This document shows positions 1 to 6,859 of a stretch of 64,000 nucleotides of DNA, one piece after another (the stretch's first letter is position 1; every line of letters begins with the position of its first letter). Source of the stretch: DASUKM01 sp036278735 (GTDB taxonomy: Bacteria > Acidobacteriota > Vicinamibacteria > Vicinamibacterales > 2-12-FULL-66-21); the NCBI GenBank assembly GCA_036278735.1, contig DASUKM010000029.1, positions 1 to 64,000 on the forward strand, read 5' to 3'. The notes under the pieces were generated by a model. That model had not been told where the DNA came from. It ran no database searches and worked only from the letters and a program-made list of their open reading frames with translations. A program made the translations under genes and the position numbers.

Positions 1-183
1 GGCGGCCAGCGCGCGATCGTCGCCGGGGGTGCGCATGATGACGGCAAACGACTCGCCGTGCAGCCGGACGTCGAGCGGCTCCTCGGCCGCGGCGACATCC
101 TCGCCGGTCCGGGCGCAGCCGGCAGCGACGCGTGCGATCTCCACGCGGCGGACGGGCGTCAGACTGTCGGGGCCGTCAGACAT
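1..183 (-). CDS. fdhD: FdhD, formate dehydrogenase accessory sulfurtransferase (N-terminal fragment)
   Basis: Only the first 61 codons are present; the gene continues past the left edge. The reverse strand from an ATG at 183 reads a polar start, then V-R-R-V-E-I-A, then E-E-P-L-D-V-R-L-H-G and A-V-I-M-R-T-P-G-D-D. That series is characteristic of the FdhD N-terminus. FdhD passes sulfur from a cysteine desulfurase to the molybdenum cofactor of formate dehydrogenases in the cytoplasm. The catalytic CxxC loop lies outside the window, so activity cannot be judged. Confidence 0.8.
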   Translation of the reverse strand, partial: MSDGPDSLTPVRRVEIARVAAGCARTGEDVAAAEEPLDVRLHGESFAVIMRTPGDDRALAA

Positions 184-195
184 GATGCGCGCACA

Positions 196-299
196 GTCAG
201 GCCATGAAGGCCTGACCCACACTCAACCCCTATGTCAGGCCATCAGGGCCTGACCCACACGCCTGGCGTTCTCTGTGGGTCAGGGCGCTACGCCCTGAC
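196..299. repeat. Cluster of three REP-like palindromic units
   Basis: Two direct copies start with GTCAGGCCAT and end with GGCCTGACCCACAC (196-222 and 234-260). A related copy lies in inverted orientation at 275-299 (GTGGGTCAGGGCG...CGCCCTGAC). Each unit is itself a short hairpin. The cluster sits between the divergently transcribed fdhD and the DUF4412-like gene. It resembles dispersed REP-type elements. No REP-associated transposase is seen in the window. Confidence 0.6.
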
Positions 300-388
300 G
301 AACCCATTCTACCGGCGTCGCGCCGACGCGCGGCGTGTACAATATCGACACCCGTCGTCGAACCACGCGGGATCCATCGGAGGTCATC

Positions 389-1369
389 ATGAAACGATTC
401 ATCTCGGGCGCCCTCGCGCTTCCGCTCGCGGCGATCCTCGCCGTACCGGCGATCGCCGACGTGAAGACGCAGGACAGGACGCAGGTCAAGCTCGCGGGGG
501 TCCTCGGCCGCGTGGCGGGCATGTTCAGCAGAAAGGCGGGGGGCGAAGGGATCGAGCAGACCGTCGCCGTCAAAGGAGACCGCAAGGCCACGTTCAACGA
601 CTCGACCGGCAAAATCGTGGACCTGCGCGAAGAGAAGGTCTACGACCTGGACATGAAGAAGAAGACCTACACGGTCACGACCTTCGACCAGCTGCGGCAG
701 AAGATGCGCGAGGAGGAGCAGCGCGCGGAGAAAGAGGCCCAGAAGGAGCAGCCCGAGAAGGAAAAGCCGGAGCAGCCGACCGAGCCGCAGGTCGAGGTCG
801 ACTACGCCGTGAAGGACACGGGCCAGCACAAGCAGGTGGCCGGCTACGACACGCACGAGGCGGTCGTCACGATCACGGTGCGCCAGAAGGGACAGACGCT
901 CGAGGACGGCGGGGGTCTCGTCATGACCGCCGATTCCTGGCTCGCTCCGGAGATCCCGCAGATGAAGGAGATGATGGACTTCGATATGCGGTACTGGCGT
1001 CAGCTCCAGGGTCCGGAGGTGGCGGCGCTCACCGCGCAACAGATGGCGCAGGTGACGGCCATGTATCCCATGGTGAAGAGCGCCATGGCGCGCATGCAGA
1101 GCGAGAACGCGAAGATGCAGGGGACGCCGCTCGCCACGACGACGACCTTCGAAAGCGTCAAGAGCAAGGAAGAGCGCGCGCAGGGGGACGACAGCAGCAG
1201 CGGCGGCGGCCTGGGCGGGATGCTCGCGCGGCGGATGAAGAAGAAGGACCAGTCGGCCGATACCGGCCGGAGCACGATCTTCACGACCGATCACGAGATC
1301 CTCAGCGTCGCCACCACCGTGGCCCCCTCGGACGTCGCGATTCCGGCCGGTTTCACGGAGAAGCAATGA
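389..1369 (+). CDS. Secreted DUF4412-like protein
   Basis: A 326-residue protein with a clear signal peptide: MKRF, a hydrophobic stretch to about residue 21, then an A-I-A-D cleavage region. The ATG at 389 follows a CGGAGG ribosome site at 378-383 and is preferred to an upstream in-frame start. The mature part resembles the DUF4412 group of periplasmic proteins, with a T-Y-T-V-T-T-F segment near residue 95. A highly charged Glu/Lys/Gln/Pro stretch lies at roughly residues 110-135, and a Ser/Gly-rich stretch near residue 270. The stop overlaps the start of the amidase gene by ATGA, so the two are probably translationally coupled. Biochemical function is unknown. A paralogue of the same general type lies at 11877. 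Confidence 0.7.
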   Translation: MKRFISGALALPLAAILAVPAIADVKTQDRTQVKLAGVLGRVAGMFSRKAGGEGIEQTVAVKGDRKATFNDSTGKIVDLREEKVYDLDMKKKTYTVTTFDQLRQKMREEEQRAEKEAQKEQPEKEKPEQPTEPQVEVDYAVKDTGQHKQVAGYDTHEAVVTITVRQKGQTLEDGGGLVMTADSWLAPEIPQMKEMMDFDMRYWRQLQGPEVAALTAQQMAQVTAMYPMVKSAMARMQSENAKMQGTPLATTTTFESVKSKEERAQGDDSSSGGGLGGMLARRMKKKDQSADTGRSTIFTTDHEILSVATTVAPSDVAIPAGFTEKQ

Positions 1370-3201
1370 CCACCCCCAAAGCCACGCGTTCGGGGCGGCG
1401 GCGTTTTCTTCGCGTGCTGCCCGGCGCGGTGGCCGGGGCGCTGGCGGCCCCCGCCTTCGCCCGGCAGGCCGCACAGACGCCGCCGCGGATCACGCCGGAC
1501 AACCTGGACGGCGCCGAAAAGATCTTCGGCCTCGACTTCGACGCGACCGAGGAGCAGCAGGCGCTCGGCGGGGTCAACCGCGATCTCGCCAGCTTCGAGC
1601 AACTGCGCGCGATCGACGTCCCGCTCGACGTCGAACCGCCGCTCGAGTTCCTCCCGTACCTGCACGGCGAGAAGCCGAAGCCGGGCGCGACGCCCGGCGC
1701 GCGGCTCGAGGTCGCGCTCCAGCCGCCGGGCCCGCGTCCAGCCTCGCTCGACGACCTCGCGTTCGCGCCGATCACCACGCTCGCGCCCATGCTCCGGCGC
1801 CGCGAGATTTCGTCGACCGAACTCACCCGCATGTACCTGGCGCGCATCAAGAAGTACGGGCCGAAACTCAACTGCATCGTCACGCTGTTGGAGGATCTCG
1901 CACTGCAGCAGGCCGCGGATGCCGACACGGCGATCCGCGCCGGCCACTACAAGGGGCCGCTCCACGGCATCCCGTGGGGCCCGAAGGATCTGTTCTCGGT
2001 CAAGGGGGTCCCGAGCACGTGGGGCGCGGCGCCGTACGAGCATCAGGTCTTCGATTACGACGCGACCATCGTCGAGCGGTTGCGCGAGGCGGGCGCGGTG
2101 CTCGTGGCGAAGCTGTCGATGGGCGCGCTGGCGCAGGGGGATCGCTGGTTTCGCGGCCAGACGAAGAATCCGTGGAACCCGGACGATCCCCGCCGCGGCG
2201 GTTCGAGCGGGTCGTCGGCCGGCCCGGGATCGGCCACGGCGGCCGGTCTGGTCGTGTTCGGCATCGGGACCGAAACGCGCGGGTCGATCATCTCGCCGTC
2301 GAGCGTCAACGGCGTCACCGGCCTTCGCCCGACCTACGGGCGCGTCAGCCGCTTCGGCGCGATGACACTGAGCTGGACGATGGACAAGGTCGGACCGATG
2401 TGCCGGTCGGTCGAAGACTGCGCGCTCGTGTTCAACGCGATCTACGGCCCGGACGGCCGCGACAAGGCCGTCGTGGACGCGCCGTTCGCATGGCGGCCGG
2501 AGGTGCCGCTCTCGACGCTGAAGATCGGCTACGTGAAAACGGAGTTCGAACCCAATGCCGCGAGCCCGTTTGGCGGAGGCGGCAGGCGGGGCGCCGCCGG
2601 ACGCGAGGCCGGCGCGGGTCGCGGCCGCGGCGGACGCGGCATGAGCGAAGAAGAACGCGCGCAGTTCCTGCGGGATCGCGAACAGCAGTTGCAGCAGCTC
2701 AACACCGCCCTCGACGTCTTCCGCCACGCGGGGGCGACGCTGGAGCCGATTGAACTGCCGGGGCGGGATCTGTCCAGCGCCATCGGCTTCATGCTGAACG
2801 TCGAGGCCGCGGCGGCCTTCGACGATCTGACGCGGAGCCCGGAGGCCAACGACCCATCGCTCGGATCCTGGCCGAACACCTTCCGGACGGCGCGCTTCGT
2901 CCCGGCCGTCGAGTACCTGCGCGGCCAGCGCGTCCGCACGCTGCTGATGCGTGAATTCGGCAAGCTGATGGCGCAGTACGACGTGTTCCTGTCGCCGACG
3001 AGCAGCGCGAGCCTCGGGATTACGAACCTGACCGGGCATCCAGCGCTGGCGCTGAAGGCCGGCTTCGTCGACAATGCGCCCGTCGAGCTCATGCTCACCG
3101 GACGGCTCTACGACGAAGCGACGCTGCTTCGTGTCGCGCTTGCCTACGAACGCGCCACGACGTGGCACACGATGAATCCGCCGATGAACTGGGCGGGGTG
3201 A
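1366..3201 (+). CDS. Tat-exported amidase (amidase signature family)
   Basis: A 611-residue amidase-signature hydrolase. The N-terminus S-G-R-R-R-F-L-R-V-L followed by an Ala-rich hydrophobic run is a good twin-arginine signal, so export of the folded protein is likely. The catalytic Lys lies in G-P-K-D-L-F (about K207), the cis-Ser in R-G-G-S-S-G-S (about 280) and the nucleophile Ser in G-T-E-T-R-G-S-I (about S307). The usual Gly before that last motif's Gly-Ser is Arg here. A Gly/Arg-rich insertion of about 30 residues lies near 400-430 and is not typical of the family. The start is the ATG overlapping the upstream stop. It probably hydrolyses a small amide or a peptide cap; the substrate is unknown. 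It ends directly against the convergent M56 gene. Confidence 0.85.
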   Translation: MTTPKATRSGRRRFLRVLPGAVAGALAAPAFARQAAQTPPRITPDNLDGAEKIFGLDFDATEEQQALGGVNRDLASFEQLRAIDVPLDVEPPLEFLPYLHGEKPKPGATPGARLEVALQPPGPRPASLDDLAFAPITTLAPMLRRREISSTELTRMYLARIKKYGPKLNCIVTLLEDLALQQAADADTAIRAGHYKGPLHGIPWGPKDLFSVKGVPSTWGAAPYEHQVFDYDATIVERLREAGAVLVAKLSMGALAQGDRWFRGQTKNPWNPDDPRRGGSSGSSAGPGSATAAGLVVFGIGTETRGSIISPSSVNGVTGLRPTYGRVSRFGAMTLSWTMDKVGPMCRSVEDCALVFNAIYGPDGRDKAVVDAPFAWRPEVPLSTLKIGYVKTEFEPNAASPFGGGGRRGAAGREAGAGRGRGGRGMSEEERAQFLRDREQQLQQLNTALDVFRHAGATLEPIELPGRDLSSAIGFMLNVEAAAAFDDLTRSPEANDPSLGSWPNTFRTARFVPAVEYLRGQRVRTLLMREFGKLMAQYDVFLSPTSSASLGITNLTGHPALALKAGFVDNAPVELMLTGRLYDEATLLRVALAYERATTWHTMNPPMNWAG

Positions 3202-5712
3202 TTACCGTCGTTCGCTCCGAACCAGCGCCGTCATCACCCGCCCCTGTTCGAAGCCGGTGAGGGTGTTGGCCGCGTCGAGATAGGCGTCGCGCAAGTCCCC
3301 CGTCATCGCATGCGCGGAGGCCACCGTCGTCAGGACGCGCGAGCGCTCGAAGGCGCCCTCGACCCCCTTGGCGGACCGCAGGACGGCGAGCAGCACGTCG
3401 TGGTCGGCCTCCGGACGCTGTCCGACATCCCGCAGCACGCGGCCGCGCTCGAACGCCGAGCCGATGCGGTCGACCACCTGAAAAAACGGCGTGCGGATGG
3501 CCGGGGTGACCGCGTGATGCTCGAGCAGCTCGCGCAGGAACGCGCTGGCTTCGAAATCCGAGTCGATGCCGGCGGCCGACTGCAGCGCGGCCGCGAGCGT
3601 CGCGTCGTCCTGGTCCGCCCGCGTCGCGACGGCACGCAGCACGCGATGCCGTTCGAACGAGCTGCCGATCGTGTCGGCCGCGCGGAAGAAGAGCGGCCGG
3701 GTCGTCGCGTCGAGCGCCTGCTGGGCCGCGATCTGCTGGAGCAGCCGCGACAGCTCGAAGTCGGACTGGATGCCCGACGCGTTTCCCAGAATCCCGGCGA
3801 GCGTTGCCTGCCCGACCGGTCCGCGCGACAGCATCGCGGCATACACGCGGTGCAGCTCGAAATCGGAGTGAATGCCCCGTGCCGCATCGAAGTACGCCGC
3901 GCGGGACGCCTCGCCGCCCGGCAGTTTGCCGGCCACCGAAATCAGGAGCGACGCCAGATCGAAGTCGGATCGAATCTCGCGCCCCGCCTGCGCGAGCGAC
4001 TGGCGGGCCGTCGCGGGATCGAGCGAGGCCTGCGCGAACAGCTGGGTGAAGTACAGGCGCTTGACGAAACTCGAGTCGATGCGCGAGATCTCGGCGAGCA
4101 CCGCCGTTGGCCCGCCCGATTTCAGGATGCGCGCGACGCGACGATCGGCGTCGATCCCGGTATTGCGCACGAATGACGGCAGATGCGCCTGCAGCCACGC
4201 GCGCCCCGCCGGGTCGAAGGGCGTCTCGACGCCGTTCACCCAATAGCGGCGCTCGATTGTGCCGCCCGTGTTGCGGATTTGCACCGTGTGACGCCCGAGC
4301 AGCGCGCCGTCCGAGATCTGGAGGGAGGCGCCGGGCGACATCGACTGCACGTCCGCGTCGTCGTCGGTGAAATCGAATTCGCCGTCGTACTTCACCGTCA
4401 GCTTCTCGCCGTCGTTCGACCACACCCACGTGCCCGACGAGCCATGGCGGGATTCGGCAACCGACTGGGCGGTGGCCACTGCCGCCGCCGGCGGCGGCGG
4501 ATCGACGGGAGCCGCGGGCGGCGGTTCCGGCGACGTCAGCGGGTGGACGGCGGCCGGTGAGGGAGCGATGGTGGGAGCGGGCGCCTGAGCGGTTTTCGCG
4601 GCGCGCGGCATGCCGTCGGCGCCGGCAGCGATGCCGCACAGGAGCACGACCGCGGTGCAGCCGGCCAGCCAGGCAGGGCCGCGTCCGCCGTGCGGGCTCG
4701 GTCCCCCCAGCACACGCCGGACCCGCTGGAGCAGTGAGCCGCCGGTCGCCGCCATCGCCATCTCGCGGCCGCGGCGGGAGGCCGGCGTCGCCGGCGCGCG
4801 GCGTGCCGTTTCCAGATCCGCCAGCGCCGACGCATAGGCGACCGGGTCGCCGCAGAGGCGCACCGCGAGGTCGTCGCAGCAGTTTTCGCGTTCGGTGCGG
4901 ATCCGGCGTGAGAGCCACCACACGCCGGGATGATAGAAGAGCAGCGTTTCGACGAGCGTCTGCAGCAGGTTGACGAGATAGTCCTGCCGGCGCACGTGCG
5001 CGAGCTCGTGCGCCAGGATGGCTTCGAGCTGCCCGGGCGCCAGTCCGGCGAGCGCGCTCGCGGGCAGCAGCACGACCGGCGTGAGCCATCCGATCACGGT
5101 CGGCACATCGATCGCGGTCGACTCGAGCAGGGCAACCGCGCGCCGCACGTGCAGACGCCGCGAGAGCCGTGAGGCCAGGGCCTGCCACTCGGGGCGCGCG
5201 GGCGATCCGGACGAGCGCGTGCGCTGAATCCAGATCCAGCCGGCGGCGAGCCTCAGCGTCAGGAACAGCACACCCATCGCCCAGGCCAGCATCAGCCCCG
5301 GCAGCAACGGCTGTGCGCGCGAGGCAAGCGCGGCGCTCCAGGCCGGGGGGGCCGCGAGCGGGGTCGCGACCGCGCCGATTGCCGGGATGGGGCTGACGAC
5401 CGGCGCGGACGCCGGCATCGACGTTCGTGCCGGAGCGGAGGCCAGGATCGACGCCACCGCCGCGGACGGGGTGTGGGACGACACGACCGCCTGACGCCAG
5501 ATCTGCGCCGCCGTCACGATCGGGACCGTCAACATCACTGCCAGCCCAATGGTCGCGACGACGTAGCGGATGTCGGCGGCGCCGCGCCGCAGGGCCGCGA
5601 GCGCCGCGGCCGTGAGCAGCGCCACCAGCGCGCCCTGCCAGACGAAGTGGAGCAGCGCCCAGGCGACGGCCTGCGCCAGCGGGTGACGGAACAACGGCTC
5701 AATCGCGCTCAT
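3202..5712 (-). CDS. M56 family (BlaR1-like) membrane metalloprotease sensor with C-terminal helical repeats
   Basis: An 836-residue BlaR1/MecR1-type membrane protease. The start at 5712 has an excellent GGAAGGAG site and overlaps the BlaI stop by 14 bases. Several N-terminal membrane segments flank the gluzincin motif H-E-L-A-H (H235, E236, H239), followed by the family's F-Y-H-P-G-V-W-W and C-C-D-D-L-A motifs. After a Pro/Ala-rich linker there is no penicillin-binding sensor domain. Instead there is a beta-rich segment and then about nine repeats of roughly 36 residues centred on S-x-F-E-x-x-R-V-L. Known homologues cleave their BlaI partner when a ligand is sensed outside. The ligand here is unlikely to be a beta-lactam. 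Confidence 0.85.
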   Translation of the reverse strand: MSAIEPLFRHPLAQAVAWALLHFVWQGALVALLTAAALAALRRGAADIRYVVATIGLAVMLTVPIVTAAQIWRQAVVSSHTPSAAVASILASAPARTSMPASAPVVSPIPAIGAVATPLAAPPAWSAALASRAQPLLPGLMLAWAMGVLFLTLRLAAGWIWIQRTRSSGSPARPEWQALASRLSRRLHVRRAVALLESTAIDVPTVIGWLTPVVLLPASALAGLAPGQLEAILAHELAHVRRQDYLVNLLQTLVETLLFYHPGVWWLSRRIRTERENCCDDLAVRLCGDPVAYASALADLETARRAPATPASRRGREMAMAATGGSLLQRVRRVLGGPSPHGGRGPAWLAGCTAVVLLCGIAAGADGMPRAAKTAQAPAPTIAPSPAAVHPLTSPEPPPAAPVDPPPPAAAVATAQSVAESRHGSSGTWVWSNDGEKLTVKYDGEFDFTDDDADVQSMSPGASLQISDGALLGRHTVQIRNTGGTIERRYWVNGVETPFDPAGRAWLQAHLPSFVRNTGIDADRRVARILKSGGPTAVLAEISRIDSSFVKRLYFTQLFAQASLDPATARQSLAQAGREIRSDFDLASLLISVAGKLPGGEASRAAYFDAARGIHSDFELHRVYAAMLSRGPVGQATLAGILGNASGIQSDFELSRLLQQIAAQQALDATTRPLFFRAADTIGSSFERHRVLRAVATRADQDDATLAAALQSAAGIDSDFEASAFLRELLEHHAVTPAIRTPFFQVVDRIGSAFERGRVLRDVGQRPEADHDVLLAVLRSAKGVEGAFERSRVLTTVASAHAMTGDLRDAYLDAANTLTGFEQGRVMTALVRSERR

Positions 5713-6112
5713 GCCGGTTCTCCTTCCGCGATACGTCACGGGCATCGTCGATGAGGCGCCGAATCTCGCGCAGCTCGTCGGGGCTCGCGCGCCGGGCCGA
5801 CAACGCCTGCACCACGAGCTTGGCCGCCGATCCGGCGAAGGCGCGATCCACGAGATCGCGCACGAGCTGCCGCTGGGTCTGATCTTCGCTGAGCCGCGCG
5901 CGATAGACGTGCGTGCGTTGCGCCTCGTCGCGCTCCACCAGCCCCTTCTCCGTCATGATCTGCAGCAGCTTCAGCGCGGTGGTGTAGGCGGCCGGGCGTT
6001 CGCGCACGAGGACGTCGTGCACCTGCCGGACGGTGCTCGGGCCGCGGTCCCAGAGGACGCGCAGGATCGCGAGTTCGGCGTCGGTCGGACGAGGGGTCGC
6101 GGGTCGCGTCAT
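5699..6112 (-). CDS. BlaI/MecI/CopY family transcriptional repressor
   Basis: A 137-residue winged-helix repressor starting M-T-R-P-A-T-P-R-P-T-D-A-E-L-A-I-L-R-V-L-W, followed by the typical T-V-R-Q-V recognition region and the A-Y-T-T-A-L-K-L-L-Q helix. I chose the ATG at 6112 rather than the in-frame GTG at 6121, because the inferred promoter places the transcript start downstream of that GTG. It is the first gene of a two-gene operon with the M56 protease. The family binds as a dimer to palindromes and is inactivated by proteolysis. The operator at 6126-6141 implies autorepression. Confidence 0.9.
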   Translation of the reverse strand: MTRPATPRPTDAELAILRVLWDRGPSTVRQVHDVLVRERPAAYTTALKLLQIMTEKGLVERDEAQRTHVYRARLSEDQTQRQLVRDLVDRAFAGSAAKLVVQALSARRASPDELREIRRLIDDARDVSRKENRHERD

Positions 6113-6121
6113 GCCTTTCAC

Positions 6122-6149
6122 TATGTACGAACCACTTCGTAGTTGTCAA
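6122..6149 (-). promoter_or_regulatory. BlaI operator within a sigma70-like promoter
   Basis: On the minus strand TTGACA (6149-6144) is followed after 16 bases by TACATA (6127-6122). The perfect palindrome TACGAA-CCAC-TTCGTA (6126-6141) fills the spacer and touches the -10 element, which is ideal for repression by BlaI. The expected transcript start falls within a few bases of the BlaI ATG at 6112, so the message may be almost leaderless. This is read directly from sequence; binding is inferred. Confidence 0.7.
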
Positions 6150-6189
6150 CGAACGTGTTCGGAGCCGCTTTTGGCGGATAATCGTCGGT

Positions 6190-6711
6190 ATGCAACCAGG
6201 TACCTACGCGCGTTTCGACACGACCGAGGGGCAGTTCACGATCCGGCTGTTCGACAAGGAGGCGCCCAACACCGTCGCCAACTTCGTCGGACTCGCCGAA
6301 GGCACGAAGGAGTGGCGCGATCCCGTTTCGGGCGAGCGCAAGAAGGCGCCGTTTTACGACGGCGTGGTGTTCCACCGGGTGATCAACGGCTTCATGATTC
6401 AGGGGGGGGACCGCCTGGGCCAGGGCACGGGCGGACCGGGCTATACCTTCGGGGACGAATTCCACCCCAAGCTGCGGCACGACCGCGCCGGCATCCTGTC
6501 GATGGCCAACGCGGGCCCGAACACGAACGGCAGCCAGTTCTTCGTGACGCTCGGACCGACGCCGCACCTCGACAACCGCCACTCGGTCTTCGGCGAGGTC
6601 GTCGAAGGGCTCGATGTGGTGAAGAAGATTGGCACCGTCCCCACCGGCCGCCAGGATCGGCCGGTGAAACCGGTCGTCATCAACCACCTGACGATCGAAC
6701 GCGTCGCCTGA
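6190..6711 (+). CDS. Peptidyl-prolyl cis-trans isomerase, cyclophilin type
   Basis: A 173-residue single-domain cyclophilin with no signal peptide, so probably cytoplasmic. The active-site signature is complete: F-H-R-V-I-N-G-F-M-I-Q-G-G-D near residues 62-75, then S-M-A-N-A-G-P-N-T-N-G-S-Q-F-F-V and the H-S-V-F-G-E-V segment. It catalyses proline isomerisation during protein folding. The gene is divergent from blaI and separated from it by the BlaI operator region, so some shared regulation is possible but unproven. A stable hairpin lies just downstream. Confidence 0.93.
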   Translation: MQPGTYARFDTTEGQFTIRLFDKEAPNTVANFVGLAEGTKEWRDPVSGERKKAPFYDGVVFHRVINGFMIQGGDRLGQGTGGPGYTFGDEFHPKLRHDRAGILSMANAGPNTNGSQFFVTLGPTPHLDNRHSVFGEVVEGLDVVKKIGTVPTGRQDRPVKPVVINHLTIERVA

Positions 6712-6731
6712 GGCGACGTCCTGCCTCAACA

Positions 6732-6753
6732 GCCAGGCGGGCCACCGCCTGGC
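6732..6753 (+). terminator. Hairpin after the cyclophilin gene
   Basis: GCCAGGCGG, a 4-base loop and CCGCCTGGC form a perfect 9-bp stem about 20 bases after the cyclophilin stop. There is no T-run, so it is at best a weak intrinsic terminator. Confidence 0.4.
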
Positions 6754-6859
6754 AAACTCCTTGCTCTGTCGACATGATCAGGTCGATCTGTGCCCCTATT
6801 CTGTACATATTCGAGTCAGGCCCCGCCGCCGTGTGTCTGAAAGTCCACCCGGAGTCGCG

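Noticed and set aside
6116..6121. GTG at 6121 as the BlaI start
   Set aside because: The inferred transcript start lies downstream of this codon. The ATG at 6112 fits both the promoter and the family N-terminus.
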